A stretch of DNA of 64,000 bases from Sesamum alatum (lineage: Eukaryota > Streptophyta > Magnoliopsida > Lamiales > Pedaliaceae): the NCBI GenBank assembly GCA_034509735.1, contig JACGWO010000008.1, positions 17,867,864-17,931,863 of the forward strand. The letters run 5' to 3'. Shown here piece by piece: positions 10,796 to 22,760 of this stretch (positions within the stretch are counted from its first letter, which is position 1; the number at the start of each line of letters is the position of its first letter). The notes below the pieces were generated by a model. That model searched no databases. It was given only the letters and a program-made list of their open reading frames with translations, and was not told the DNA's origin. Made by a program: the position numbers and the translations under genes.

Positions 10796-12133
10796 ATCGT
10801 GTTTTCTTGTTATTTTCAGTTTTTAATTTTTTAATTAATTCTAAAAATTCGTTTTGTTTAATTCGTTTAAGAACATTATTTTAGGAGGTTAAGTTTATTG
10901 GGTTTGAAATCCCGGGGATAACTTACCTGCAAATGATGAGGAAGGGCCTTCCTAAACGGGAAAAATATTATCACCAACGGTTGTACCATATTTTTCATAC
11001 GTGATGCATTTATTTTATCATGGATTGATATGATTGGTAATCATGGTATTTTAGCATATATTTATGTGATTGGATCATGTGATTATGTGCGTTGAATGGA
11101 AATGGATGATCACGAGCCCTAAACCGAATGTATGGTTTAATTTTATGTTGGGCCTGTGTGCCTCTTTTTCTGCTTTCTCCTTCTCCCCTTTCTAGTTGCC
11201 TTGGAATAATAAGGCATTCTTTCTCCCTCCTAATGTACTCCTAATTCTAAAAAAGAGACCAAGGCCCATCAGAATGATGATTGGGTTACTATTAATGTAA
11301 TAGTGTCGGACCAACCCTAGATTGACCATAGATCCACTGCTGGGTCAGTGGATCGCATAGGATTCGGGCTCGTGATCCTCCAACAAGGGCGTGCTAGGCT
11401 TTAATTTTGCATGTGGTTATTATGATGGATGAATGGTGTTTTATTTATTATATAACTGCTATGGCATGCAATTTATTTATTTACGCATTGTGGATGAATG
11501 TGTTGATATTTATCTATGAGATCTCGGTCATTTACTACTCTCACATTGGTTGGACCAATGTCCAAATATTAGACCCTAGACAAAGTGGACATGGACTCTA
11601 GGAGTTTGTCCATGCCTTCCAGTCCATGGCATAGTGAGGAAGATGATTTAGGTCGATAGTGTGGTCTCACGAATCGTGGCACGATTGTCGTACTTAAAAG
11701 AAGTTGCACTATGTCATGAATGAAAAGTAGACCACTGTTACCTGTCTCACGAATTGTGGAGGTAGCAGTGGGTCTATGGCTCGATTGATTGGGTCGGGTC
11801 TAACGCCCGATTAACATGATTCGCTTAGAGTCCTCGGAGTCATGTGAAAGGGTGAGGCAATAATCTTGGGAATCTCGTGGAACGAGAATGGTATGGCATA
11901 CCTCCGACAGGACTTTTTCCATGCGAATCGTAAAAGCGGGGTATGGGAAAATTCGTTGTGGATCCCAAGCCCACTAGGAAAGGGTTTCCCGAAAACAACG
12001 TTTGAGAGTATCGTGTTTTCGTATAAATAGTGGGAGCATTAAATGACTAAAGACCAAGCATTTAATTATTTAACAAACCTCCGTCTTTTAAATTCTACTG
12101 ATCGCGCACTCTGTTTTTAAATGTAGATTTAAA
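10796..12133 (+). other. Long leader of element A between CG island and gag
   Basis: Non-coding, but alignable with the leaders of B (19051-20591) and C (61996-63411). Conserved blocks include GATGATCACGAGCCCTA-type sequence near 11107, GGATCGCATAGGATTCGGGCT near 11348, and a pair of TCTCACGA.TCGTGG motifs at about 11664 and 11744. Relative to B it lacks about 160 bp after 11230. ATG codons before gag are common, so scanning alone would not reach gag efficiently. Confidence 0.6.
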
Positions 12134-12979
12134 ATGTCTAAGAACCCTTTATCAACCATACTTGAGACCAACAAATTCAATGGAACCAATTACAACGACT
12201 GGTTATGCAATCTCAAGATAGTCCTGGATTATGAGAACCAAGGCTACGTCATGGACGAGCTTCTCCTTAGGACCTTACCGGAAGGATCCACGCCAGAAGA
12301 ACGTGAGATGTTCGAGACTTGGCATAAGGATAACCGGAAGGTCCGTAGCGTCATACTTGCTTCAATGACGAATAAGATTCAGAAGCAATATGAAAGGCTA
12401 GACGATGTCCCTTCCATTATGGCTCGCCTTAAGGATTGCTATGCAGTCCCGGACCGGCATACTAGGTATGTCGCGACTAAGGCGTTCTTTGGAACCAAAA
12501 TGACAGAAGGATCCTCTGTACAAGAGCACGGAGTTAAAATGCTTACCCTGGTGGAAAAGCTCGAGGACCTAAAGCCAGGCCTCGATAATGAAACGTACAT
12601 AGATGTGATCCTTCAGTCTCTCCCACCCTTCTTCGACCAATTTATTGTTAACTATAACATGAAAGCACTTGAGAAGGGCATTCATGAGTTGATCAATATG
12701 TTGGTGCAATATGAGGCAACGACCAAAAAGTACACGCCTGCGGTATTGTTTGGACGTGCTTCAACTTCCAAGATTAAAGGCAAGGGTGCCGGACGTTGGA
12801 AAAGGAAGAAAGGGAAGGGAAAAGCCGTCAAAGCAGTTACAAACACTAAGAGTGTCCCCATTTCCAAAGAGGGAAAAGGCAAAGGAAAGGGAAAGGTTGT
12901 CTCCAAGCAACAGTCGAGGGCATATGATATATGTATCAATTGCCTTGAGAAGGGGTATTGGACAAGGGAGTGCCCTTAA
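12134..12979 (+). pseudogene. Copia A gag (UBN2 type) with damaged zinc knuckle
   Basis: Opens MSKNPLSTILETNKFNGTNY, DWL typical of copia gag. A UBN2-like helical region follows (about residues 60-200), then a lysine-rich linker (KGKGKGK) and a CCHC zinc knuckle, C-IN-C-LEKG-Y-WTRE-C, in which the zinc-binding histidine is tyrosine; element B keeps histidine. A TAA stop right after ECP replaces the lysine codon seen in B. Gag would form the particle that packages RNA. The start is set by homology to B and C, which share the MSKN opening. Confidence 0.9.
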
Positions 12980-13003
12980 CTCCTCTCGAACCAAGGTATA
13001 TTT

Positions 13004-13381
13004 ATGATTGAGGTTAATATGGTCACTAATTCTGCCTCTTGGGTATTAGATACTGGATGTGGAGCTCACATTTGCAATGATTTGCAGGTGCTGAAAAGAA
13101 GCAGAAAACTGGGCAGCGGGGATATGATCCTGAAGCTTGGGAATGGCAAAGCCATCTCGGCAGAAACAATAGAATCCGCCACTCTAGTAGTTAGTGATAA
13201 TATTAGTATAGAGTTAGAGCAAGTTTATTATGTACCTAGCATGATAACAAACATCATTTCCATTCCATTGTTAGACAATAGTGGTTATGAGTTTATGATC
13301 AATAAAAATTGCTTTTATTTGATGAGGTGTGGCATTGCTCATCTACTTGGTACACTAAATAACGGGCTCTATATCTTGTAA
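13004..13381 (+). pseudogene. Copia A aspartic protease
   Basis: Same frame as gag, resuming after its stop. WVLDTGCGAHIC holds the catalytic DTG triad of a retropepsin, followed by LGNGKAISAE and QVYYVPSM..NIISI, the usual copia protease landmarks. It ends at a TAA where element B has CAA (glutamine), a C-to-T change. It would cleave the polyprotein. Confidence 0.85.
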
Positions 13382-14330
13382 CAAACGAACTTCGTTCTTA
13401 ACGTTCAACATAAATGTAAAATAGATAATAATGGGAACGCACGACTGTGGCACGCTAGGCTAGGTCACATATCCAAAGACAGGATGAGAAGATTGGTAGA
13501 CTCAAAGAACCTAGAGGTAGGGGACTTGAGTGAGCTACCAACTTGTGAGTCCTGTCTAAGAGGAAAAATGACCAAGAAGCCCTTTGTAGGACAAAGCAGG
13601 CTTGCCACAGGTCTGTTGGACTTGGTCCATACAGATGTATGTGGACCACTAAGGACGCAGCCCGAGGTGGGTTCTCCTACTTCATAACCTTCACCGATGA
13701 TCATTCACGGTATGGTTATGTATACCTGATGATCTACAAGTCTGAAGCTCTTGAGAGGTTTAAAGAATTCAGACTTGAAGTAGAGAACCAAACCAACTGC
13801 AAAAATTAAAGTCCTACGGTCAGACCGAGGCGGAGAATACCTTAGTGCCGAGTTCCTTAATTATCTAAAAGAAAATGGTATAATATCTGAATGGACACCA
13901 CCCGGGACACCACAGTTGAATGGTGTCTCTGAAAGGAGGAAACAAACCCTGCTGGACATGGTTCGATCCATGATAAGTTTTACCAAATTGCCCTTGTCCT
14001 TTTAGGGCTACGCATTGGAAACGACAGCCAAGTTGTTAAATTTGGCGCCAACCAGTGTATTGACCCAAATGCCATATGAATTATGGCACGGCAAGCCTGT
14101 GTCCTACAACTACTTGAAAGTGTGGGGTAGCCCCGCATACGTCAAGAGGTTAGTGAGAGATAAGCTAGAATCCAGGTCTAGCTTATGCAGGTTCGTTGGA
14201 TACCCTAAAGAAACTGCAGGTTATTACTTTTATGACCCCTTGGAACAAAGGTATTTGTTTCAAGGAACGCCAGTGTTCTTCGAACAAGGCTTTCCAGAGG
14301 ATATCCAACTTGATGAACTGATCCTTGAGG
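13382..14330 (+). pseudogene. Copia A GAG_pre-integrase and integrase
   Basis: The pre-integrase zinc finger region shows LWHARLGHIS and LPTCESCLRGKMTKKPF. The integrase core retains HTDVCGP (first Asp), DDHSRYGYVY (second Asp) and GVSERR (Glu), so all three catalytic positions are readable. A one-base loss near 13663 and a one-base gain near 13803 bracket a shifted segment. A TAG at about 14003 replaces a tryptophan codon found in B. The C-terminal part continues as KLLNLAPTS, WHGKPVSYNYLKVWG and GYPKETAGYYFYDP. The integrase would insert cDNA into the genome. Confidence 0.85.
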
Positions 14331-15418
14331 AATCAAGTGATGGAAATCAGTCATCAGAGGTAGCTGCGAATTCCTCACTTAGAGGATTCAGCATAGATAC
14401 CCGAAGAGCTGACCAACCTCGAGAAGTCCAGCATGCTAGGCATGAAGGACAGCCTCAGGAAAGGCCAGCCCCGGTACCTGAACCGCCAGCTCCTATACAG
14501 TCTGCGCCCACAGTCACCACTGACGTTCCCGTTCTCCGTAGGTCAACTAGAGAGTCCAGACCTCCAGTGAGATATGGCTTTCTAAGTGCGACCGGTCTAC
14601 TGGATAACGATCCTAAGACATACGGAGAAGCGATGTCTGACATCGACTCCGGGAAATGGCTTGAGGCCATGAAAACTGAAATGGATTCCATGAGCGAGAA
14701 CCAAGTCTGGAGACTTGTAAACCCACCGAAAGGTGTTAAGCCAGTTGGCTGTAAGTGGTTCTATAAGCGCAAACTGGGCGTTGATGGAGAATTCACAACT
14801 TTTAAGGCTAGGCTAGTAGCTAAAGGATACACTCAACGACCTGGGGTCGATTTTGAGAACACCTACTCGCCGGTAGCCATGGCTAAATCCATTCGGATCC
14901 TGCTCGCCATAGCAGCATGGTATGATTATGAGATATGGCAGATGGGCGTGAAAACGGCCTTCCTCTATGGTTTCGTTGAGGAAGAGATCTACATGGATCA
15001 GCCGAAGGGTTTCACAGTCACTAGAGAAGAACAGAAGGTTTGTCGTCTCCAGAAGTCCATTTATGGCCTCAAACAAGCATCCCGAAGTTGGAACATTCGC
15101 TTTGATGAAGTAATACGGGGTTATGACTTCATAAAAACCGAATCTGACCCTGGTGTATACAAGAAGGTTAGTGGGAGCTCTATAGTGTTCCTAGTGCTTT
15201 TTGTGGATGACATTCTACTCATAGGTAATGATGTTAGAATGTTGGGTGACACAAAAGCATGGTTATCAACCCAGTTTTCCATGAAGGATTTGGGTGAAGC
15301 CTTCTACATCCTAGGCATCCAGATTGTCAGGGACAGATCTAAAAGGATGTTAGGGCTCTCCCAAAACTCGTATATGGAGAAAGTCCTAAAGAGATATCGG
15401 ATGGACAACTCCAAATGA
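14331..15418 (+). pseudogene. Copia A linker and reverse transcriptase
   Basis: After a polar, proline-rich linker, RVT_2 begins near 14640 (KWLEAMKTEMDSM, NPPKGVKPVGCKWFYKRK, ARLVAKGYTQRPGVDF). The first catalytic aspartate motif reads QMGVKTAFLYG, with glycine where B and the family have aspartate, and the YVDD box reads FVDD. The motif IYGLKQASRSWN is intact. The frame is open from 14015 to a TGA at 15416, where B has CGA (arginine), again a C-to-T change. Catalytically dead by the lost aspartate alone. Confidence 0.9.
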
Positions 15419-16186
15419 GGATTCCTTCCCATGAGGCATGGGATCAAGTTATCCAAGAAACAGTCCCCGCAGACTGATGAGGAACTTGAAAGGATGAAAA
15501 TAATCCCCTATGCTTCTGCCGTAGGAAGCATCCAATATGCGGTCCACTGCACCAGACCTGACATTGCTTACGCTTTGAGTGTAACAAGCAGATATCAGTC
15601 TTGTGCAGGAGAGGCACATTAGAATGGTGTTAAGGGCATCCTTAAGTACCTGAGGAGGACTAAGGAAATGTTCCTAGTCTATGGGAATGAAGAATTGATT
15701 CTGGAAGGCTTTAGCAACGCTAGCTTCCAATCTGACGACGATGATGCCAAGTCTCAATCGGGTTATGTATTCAGGCTCAATGGAGGAGTAGTGGCTCAAA
15801 AAAGTTCCAAGCAAGTAACCACTGTTGATTCCACCACTGAGGCCGAATACATAGCAGCTTCAGAAGCTGCCAAGGAAGCGGTCTGGATGAGAAACTACAT
15901 CCAAGAGTTGGGTGTCGTGCCTAGCATCGCCGAGCCCGTTGTCATCTTTTGTGATAACAACGGTGCAATAGCGCAAGCAAAGGAATCGAGATCTCATCAA
16001 CGTTTCAAACATATTCTTAGACGCTACCATCTTCTAAGAGAAATGGTAGGAAGAGGTGACGTTCGGATGGACCGAGTCAACTCAGCAGACAACACAGTAG
16101 ATCCGCTGACAAAGCCTATATCGCAGAGCGCTCATACGCAACATCTTGAGAAGATGGGGATTAGACATATGGGCGATTGGCTTTAA
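15419..16186 (+). pseudogene. Copia A RT end and RNase H
   Basis: Same frame as the RT after the stop at 15416. LPMRHGIKLSKKQSP and YASAVGSIQYAVHCTRPDIAYALSV are the usual C-terminal RT landmarks. A TAG at 15620-15622 stands where element B has TGG. RNase H follows: GFSNASFQSD, SGYVFRLNGG, STTEAEYIAASEAAKEAVW, FCDNNGAI, and ends HMGDWL before TAA. It degrades the RNA strand during reverse transcription. A purine-rich tract (CAGGTGGGAGAT) just before 16202 is the polypurine tract. Confidence 0.9.
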
Positions 16187-16201
16187 AGTCAGGTGGGAGA
16201 T

Positions 16202-16442
16202 TGTTAGAATAGGTGACCATGTAGCCAATCTTGACAGGTAAAAATGTAACCTATGTCTAAACAATTTCAAGGATTTTGATAAATTATTAATGAATAAAAG
16301 TGATATTCATCTAGCATTACTTTGTTTGTGATCACTTTATTTGCTTTATATATATCTGTTCACTACGCAAACAAAGCCCACGGACTGAAAAAGTATTTCG
16401 GGGACTGGGACTATGCTTGGAGGTAGGTCTATGAAATCAGTC
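16202..16442 (+). mobile_element. 3' LTR of copia A, first segment (split by B)
   Basis: Starts TGTTAGAATAGGTGACC after the polypurine tract and aligns with 8149-8388 of the 5' LTR. It is cut at CAGTC by element B and resumes at 26646. Confidence 0.9.
16438..16442. repeat. Target site duplication of element B, left copy
   Basis: CAGTC immediately before B's 5' LTR, repeated at 26646-26650 immediately after its 3' LTR. The 5-bp length is the copia norm. Confidence 0.9.
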
Positions 16443-18440
16443 TGTTAGAATAGGTGACCATGTAAGCCAATTTTGGCAGGAATATGTAACCTATGTCTAG
16501 ACAATTTCAGGTGTTTGATAAAACATTTATGAATAAAGAAGTGAAGATTCATATGGCAACACTTTGTTTACGTTCACTTATATCTGCTATTACATATCTG
16601 TTCACTACGCAAACAAAGCCCACGGACTGAGAATCGATTTCGGAGACTGGGACTACGCTTGTAGGTAAGTCCATGAAATCAGTCTTACCGAATCAGTCCG
16701 AAAATCTCCAAGTCAAGGAATCTCGAAAATGGGTACCGGGATTCCCTTTGAGACTTGCACTAAGCATCTGCTGTCGTATTTCATCGACGGGTGACGAAGG
16801 TCGTCTAAGCAGTGTTAGTGGGTCAGCATGCTAGGAAGCAACTGACTGAGGTGACTCGCAGGAACCGTCTTTCTAGGACCTTGAGTATGGTCAGCAAGGT
16901 ATGACGTGAGCTCCCGGTTCCAACGGTACAGGTCAAGTTCTTTGACTTGAGGAACTGCGGAGTTTACCTGTACATCAGGTCTGTATCTTAGATATGGTGA
17001 GAGATTGCCAAAATACTCTTGAGTAGTCATAAGCCATGTCTAGTGCAGTTCGGGTGTACAGAGTGACAGTAGTTTCCAATAAAGGATCTGTCTCCTGTCA
17101 AAAGGCATTGACAGTTGAGTCTCATGTACGCTCTGTGTCTTGTCCCTAAAATCTGTGGCCACAGTAACTAAACAGAAGGGACGGTTTTCCTTGCAGCGTT
17201 TAGTAAGGACAGACCGACACTTAGGTCCAAAATGGGTACCTGCATTTTCCGTGCCCTAGACTCTAAGTGATGAGACCGAAGACAGAAGGACAAGTGTACT
17301 GTTAGAGCCTAAATGTTCATCCCCGATTATTTCACCTAGTCTCTAGTGCCATGGACCGTTGCTAGATAGCCACCCATGGTAACGGACGGATTCTAGGAAT
17401 CCGACCAAGTCTAGCTGAAAGGTGAACCTAAAGAGTCACACACTATCCACACACACTTAGTATTTAATTTGGAATTAAATATTAGAGTAAAGGAATGACT
17501 AAATTGTATTTAATCGGGTCCTATATTTTCTTGGAGGAAATAATTCCTTCTATTTGATAAAGGGAATTAAATTAATAAATTGGATTTATTAAGGGAATTA
17601 ATTTAATGGGCCTAGAATAAATATTAATATTTATTTATTATATTTATTTGGCCTTTTGGAATATTTAATAGGATTTAAATATTCCATTAAATTAAATTAA
17701 TGGTTGAGATTTAATGGGAGGGATCAAAGGCTAGGAATGAATTTGACAAGGTCAAATTCTACTTTGACTAGGACTTTGACTAGGTCAAAATCCTAGCCAA
17801 ATTAAGCTTCTAAAGAGGTGGAGTTTAAAGAGGATTAAACTCTTCGTCTATATAAACCCCTAGCCTTGCACCTTTTGAAGGATGATAAAATTCCAACACA
17901 CACACAACACACACTCATTTTCGGCTCTCTCTCCCCTCTCTCTCGTCCGCCCTCTCTCTCCACTCTCTCCAAGAAATTCTTTTCTAGTTCTCTTGTTCTT
18001 GGAACATTAGAACTTAGATGAATCAATACCGTTAATTCATAACATGTTGTTGATTCATCCACTCCAAAATATACACTTGTTCGTTGCTAGCACGACGTGC
18101 AAGATACGTGGGTGGATCGTGTGTCACGATTTGGAGGGTCTCAAGAACGAGATGTCGGTGCAAAACGGGGAACAACGCGTGTAGCTGTTGAAGACGAAAA
18201 CGACAACGGGTAGGTCTCGTTTAATATTTTCGTCCTCTTTAATTTTTCTACCCTATGGCCTCCATGATCATTTACATGTTGTTTACTTATGAGATACACC
18301 GAACACCCGGGAATCTTAAGGGTACACCGCTTGAGCGTGTTCTTTAATTTGATTAAAGCATGCTTTAAATTTTTGTATTTTATTTTATATCGCGCTTCCG
18401 CATTCGCGCAATTTCCCGGGATGATCCACATATTCTTTCA
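16443..18440 (+). mobile_element. 5' LTR of copia B (1998 bp)
   Basis: TGTTAG...CTTTCA, same length as the 3' LTR and nearly the same sequence. A TATA box lies at 17849-17857 (TATATAAAC), followed by CA-repeat and CT-rich sequence as in LTR A. Internal open frames are not conserved and are not genes. Confidence 0.93.
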
Positions 18441-18441
18441 G

Positions 18442-18453
18442 TGGTATCAGAGC
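18442..18453 (+). other. Primer binding site, element B
   Basis: TGGTATCAGAGC one base after the LTR; complementary to initiator methionine tRNA. Confidence 0.9.
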
Positions 18454-18651
18454 CCGGTTCGGTGTATAGGCCTAGGGTTTATGTGTGTTTTAAGCATGAA
18501 ACGTGATATTGGCATGTTTTTAATTAAATCTTGATTTTCTTGATTTTCAAAGCATGTCGTTTTATGGCTTTCGATTCGTGTGAATTTCTGAATATTGGTA
18601 TTTTTCTGTTTTTCTTGGGAAACGGGGTGGAACAATTGAACGAAAAAACGA

Positions 18652-19050
18652 GAAACGCCGCAGCCGGCTAGCCGCGCACGCAGACGAGGGTGTCTGCGCG
18701 CGCGCAAGGCTGCGCGCCTGAGAGTCCGCGCGCGGACGGACACCAGGCAGTGTCGCCAGGCGCGCGCGCACGCAGACGGAGGAGTCTGCGCGCGCGCGCC
18801 CGACAAGCATGCCCATTGCACGTCTGCTCGGGCACTGCGCAGGGCAAGGGCGCGGCCGGCAGCCAGCAGGCCAGCGCGCGCGCGAGGCAAGGGAGCCAGC
18901 GCGCGCGACGGCCTACCGAAATGCCAGGCCGCGCAGCACGCTGCCGGTCGGGCGCGCGCACACGCAGGCAGGGGGCCTGCGCGCGCGCAGGGGCGGCAGG
19001 TTGAGCCTGCTGCCCTGTACGCGCGCCGGCAGGCCGCTGCCGGTGCTGCT
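18652..19050 (+). repeat. CG-rich island in the leader of element B
   Basis: Same place as the island in A but with a different order and number of GCGCGCGCACGCAGAC-like words, so the two align poorly here although the flanks align well. Long open frames on both strands are a composition effect. Confidence 0.85.
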
Positions 19051-20591
19051 GCTAGGGTTTTTAAACCCTAGTAGTGTTTTCTTTTATCTTTTAATTATTT
19101 TCAATTTTAATTTTGAATTAATTCTGAAAAACCGTTTTTTGGGGTTCAATTATGCCTTATTTTCTAAAGACATTATTTTAGGAGTAAAATACATTGGATT
19201 AAGAATCTCGGGGTTATTTTACTTAAAATAATGAGGAAAGGTTTTCCTAAAACGAGAAAATATTATTACCAATATTTATGTTTTATTTTTTTTTCACACG
19301 TTACGCACATATTCATTTATTTCTTATTTTGTATAATTATGATTGGAAATCATGAATTGTTGGTATATTGTAATTATGTGATTAGATCATGTGATTATGT
19401 GTGTTGGATGGAAATGGATGATCACGAGCCCTAGACCGAATGTATGGTTTAATTTCTGTTGGGCCTGTGTGCCTCTTTTACTGCTTTCTCCTTCTCTCTT
19501 TCTAGTTGCCTTGGAATAATAAGGCATTCTACCTCCCTCCTTATGTACTCCCCCCGGGTTTTCGCTGGGTTTCTTTCTATTTTTTATATGTAATGAGAGT
19601 AGACTAGGAGTGAGGCTTCCTTTTTTGTAATCGGTGGAGAAGAAGGAAGGACCACATGGAGAGCCCAGACGGGAGGTCCCTTGGAGTTTTCCTTGAAGTG
19701 AAGAAAGAGAAAAGAGACCAAGGCCTATCAGCATGATGATTGGGTTACTATTAATGTAATAGTGTAGGACCAACCCTAGATTGACCATAGATCCACTGCG
19801 GGCTCAGTGGATCGCATAGGATTCGGGCTCGTGATCATCCAACAGGCGCGTGCTAGGCTTTAATTTTGCATGTGGTTATTATGATGGATGAATGGGTTTT
19901 TATTTATCATATAACTGCTATGGATGGTTTAATTTACGCATTATGGATGGATGTGTGAATGTTTATTTATTTTGAGATCTCGGTCATTCACTACTCTCAC
20001 ATTGGTTGAACCAATGTTGAAACATTAGACCCTGGACAAAATGGACAGAAACTCTAGGAGTTTGTCCATGCCTTCCAATCCATGGTTTAGTGAGGAAGCT
20101 GTTTTAGGTCAATAGCGTGGTTTCATGAGTCGTGGCACGTTATTGTACTTAAAAGAAGCTGCACTTTGTCATGAACGAAAAAATAGGCTGTTGTACCTGT
20201 CTCACGAGTCGTAGGGGTACCAGTGCGTCTGTGGCTCGGTCGATTGGGTTGGGTCTAACGCCCAAATAGCATGATTGGCTTGGAGTCCTCGGGATCATGT
20301 GAAAGGATGAGGCAATAACCTTGGAAATCTCGTGGAACGAGAATGGTATGGAATACCTCCCGCAGGATCTTTTCCATGGGAATCGTAAAAGCGGGGTATG
20401 GGAAAAATCGCTGTGGATCCCAAGCCCACTAGGAAAGGATTTCCCGAAAATAACGTTTGAGAGTACCGTGCTTTCATATAAATAGTGGGAGGATCAAATG
20501 ACTAAAGTCCATGCATTTAATCATTTTTATCAAACTACCGTCTTTTATTTTCTGCTGATTGTGCGCTGTTTTCTAAATGTAGATTTAAAAA
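19051..20591 (+). other. Long leader of element B between CG island and gag
   Basis: Non-coding sequence alignable with A and C. It carries about 160 bp (near 19550-19710) that A lacks. The paired motif GTTTCATGAGTCGTGGCAC / CTGTCTCACGAGTCGT occurs at about 20119 and 20197. Confidence 0.6.
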
Positions 20592-21455
20592 ATGTCTAAG
20601 AACCCACTTTCAACCATTCTTGAGACAAATAAATTCAATGGAACAAATTACAACGACTGGTTGCGCAATCTCAGGATAGTCCTAGATTACGGGAACCAAG
20701 GCTACGTCATGGACGAGCCTTTCCCTAGGACCTTGCCGGAAGGATCCACGCCGGAAGAACGTGAGACGTTCGAGACATGGCATAAGGATAACCGGAAGGT
20801 CCGTAGCCTCATACTTGCTTCGATGACCAATGAGATTCAGAAGCAATATGAAAGGCTAGACGACGTCCCTTCCATAATGGCTCGCCTTAATGATTGCTAT
20901 GCAGTCCCGGACCGGCATACTAGGTATGTCGCGACCAAGGCGTTCTTTGAAACTAAAATGACAGAAGGATCCTCTGTACAAGAGCACGGAGTTAAAATGC
21001 TTACCCTGGTAGAAAAGCTCGAGGACCTAAAGGCAGGTCTCGATAATGAAACGTAAATAGATGTGATCCTTCAATCACTCCCACCCTCCTTTGACCAATT
21101 TATCGTCAACTACAACATGAACGCACTTGAGAAGGGCATTCATGAGTTGATCAATATGTTGGTGCAATACGAGGCAACGACTAAGAAGTCCACGCCTTCG
21201 GTATTGTTTGGAGGTGCTTCGACTTCCAATACGAAAGGCAAAGGTGCCGGACGTTGGAAGAAGAAGAAAGGGAAGGGAAAGGCCGTCAAAGCAGCTACGA
21301 ACACTAAGAGTGTTCCCATTGCCAAAGAGGGGAAGGGCAAAGGAAAGGGAAAGGTTGTCTCCGAGCAACAGTCGAAGGCATATGACATATGTATCAACTG
21401 CCGTGAGAAAGGGCATTGGAAGAGAGAGTGCCCCAAACTCTTCTCGAACCAAGGT
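20592..21455 (+). pseudogene. Copia B gag
   Basis: MSKNPLSTILETNKFNGTNY start as in A. One nonsense codon (TAA at 21054-21056, where A has TAC) interrupts an otherwise continuous frame that resumes at 21057. The zinc knuckle C-INC-REKGHWKREC keeps all four ligands, unlike A. A lysine-rich linker precedes it. Confidence 0.9.
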
Positions 21456-22349
21456 ATTTATGTGATTAAGGTTAATATGGTCACTAATTCTGCCTCTTGG
21501 GTATTAGATACCGGCTGTGGAGCTCACATTTGCAATGACTTGCAGGTGTTGAAAAGAAGCAGAAAACTGGGTAGCGGGGACATGATCCTGAAGCTTGGGA
21601 ATGGCAAGGCCATCTCGGCAGAAGCAGTAGGATCCGCCACTATAGTGATTAGTGATAGTATTAGCATAGATTTAGAGCAAGTTTATTTTGTACCTAGTAT
21701 GATTAAAAACATCGTTTCCATTTCATTGTTGGACAATAGTGGTTATGAGTTTAGAATCAATAAAAATTGCTTTTATTTGATGAGGTGTGAAATTGCTCAT
21801 CTACTTGGTACATTGCATAACGGGCTCTATATCTTGCAACAAACGAATTTCGTTCTCAACACTCAACACAAACGAAAATTAGATAATAACGGGAACGCAC
21901 GTCTGTGGCACGCTAGGCTAGGTCACATATCCCAAGATAGGATGAAAAGGTTGGTAGACTCAAAGAACCTAGAGGTTGGGGACTTGAGTGATCTACCAAC
22001 TTGTGAATCTTGTCTAAAAGGAAAAATGACCAAAAAGCCCTTTATAGAACAAAGTAGGCTTGCCACAGGTCTGTTGGACTTGGTCCATACAGACGTATGT
22101 GGACCACTAAGGATGCAGGCCCGAGGTGGGTTCTCCTACTTCATAACCTTTATTGATGATCATTCACGGTATGGTTATGTTTACCTAATGAGGTACAAGT
22201 CTGAAGTTCTTGAGAGGTTTAAAGAATTCAGACTTGAAGTAGAGAACCAGACCAACTGCAAAATTAAAGTCTTACGGTCAGACCGGGGCGGTGAATACCT
22301 TAGTAGGGAGTTCCTAGATTATCTAAAAGAACATGGTATAATATCATAA
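21456..22349 (+). pseudogene. Copia B protease and integrase N-terminal half
   Basis: Fused in frame to gag. Retropepsin WVLDTGCGAHIC, then pre-integrase LWHARLGHIS and CESCLKGKMTKKPF, then the integrase core with HTDVCGP, FIDDHSRYG and SDRGGEYLS. It ends at a TAA (22347-22349) just before the WTPPGTPQ block that carries the catalytic glutamate. Domain order gag-PR-IN-RT-RH is diagnostic of Ty1/copia. Confidence 0.9.
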
Positions 22350-22760
22350 TGGACACCTCCAGGAACACCACAGTTAAATGGTATATCTGAAAGGAGAAAT
22401 CGAACCCTATTGGACATGGTTCGGTCCATGATGATTTTTACCAAACTGCCCTTATCCTTTTGGGGCTATGCACTAGAAACGGCGGCCAAGTTGTTGAATT
22501 TGGTGCCTACCAGTGCATTGACCCAAACGCCATATGAGATATGGCACGGCAAGCCTGCGTCCTACAACTACTTGAGAGTGTTGTAGCCCTGCTTACGTCA
22601 AGAGGTTAGTGGGAGATAAGCTAGAATCTAGGTCTAGCTTATGCAGGTTCGTTGGATACCCTAAAGAAACTGCGGGTTATTACTTTTATGACCCCTTGGA
22701 ACAAAAGGTGTTTGTTTCGAGAAATGCAGTATTCTTGGAGCAAGGCTTCCCGGAGGATAT
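22350..22760 (+). pseudogene. Copia B integrase C-terminal half
   Basis: Continues as WTPPGTPQLNGISERRNR (catalytic Glu in SERR) and SFWGYALETAAKLLNL, breaks by frameshift near 22583, where one or two bases of the GTGTGGGGTAGCCC seen in A are lost, then resumes with GYPKETAGYYFYDP. Not functional. Confidence 0.85.

Noticed and set aside
10216..10826. Many overlapping open frames on both strands of the CG-rich leader of copia A (and likewise 18447-19231 and 61599-62000)
   Set aside because: Stop codons are rare in GCGCGC-type sequence, so frames stay open by chance. The translations are Arg/Ala/Pro low-complexity, differ between copies and show no domain.
12682..12994. Minus-strand open frames opposite copia gag (also 21075-21452)
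   Set aside because: They mirror the lysine-rich gag linker and have no domain of their own.
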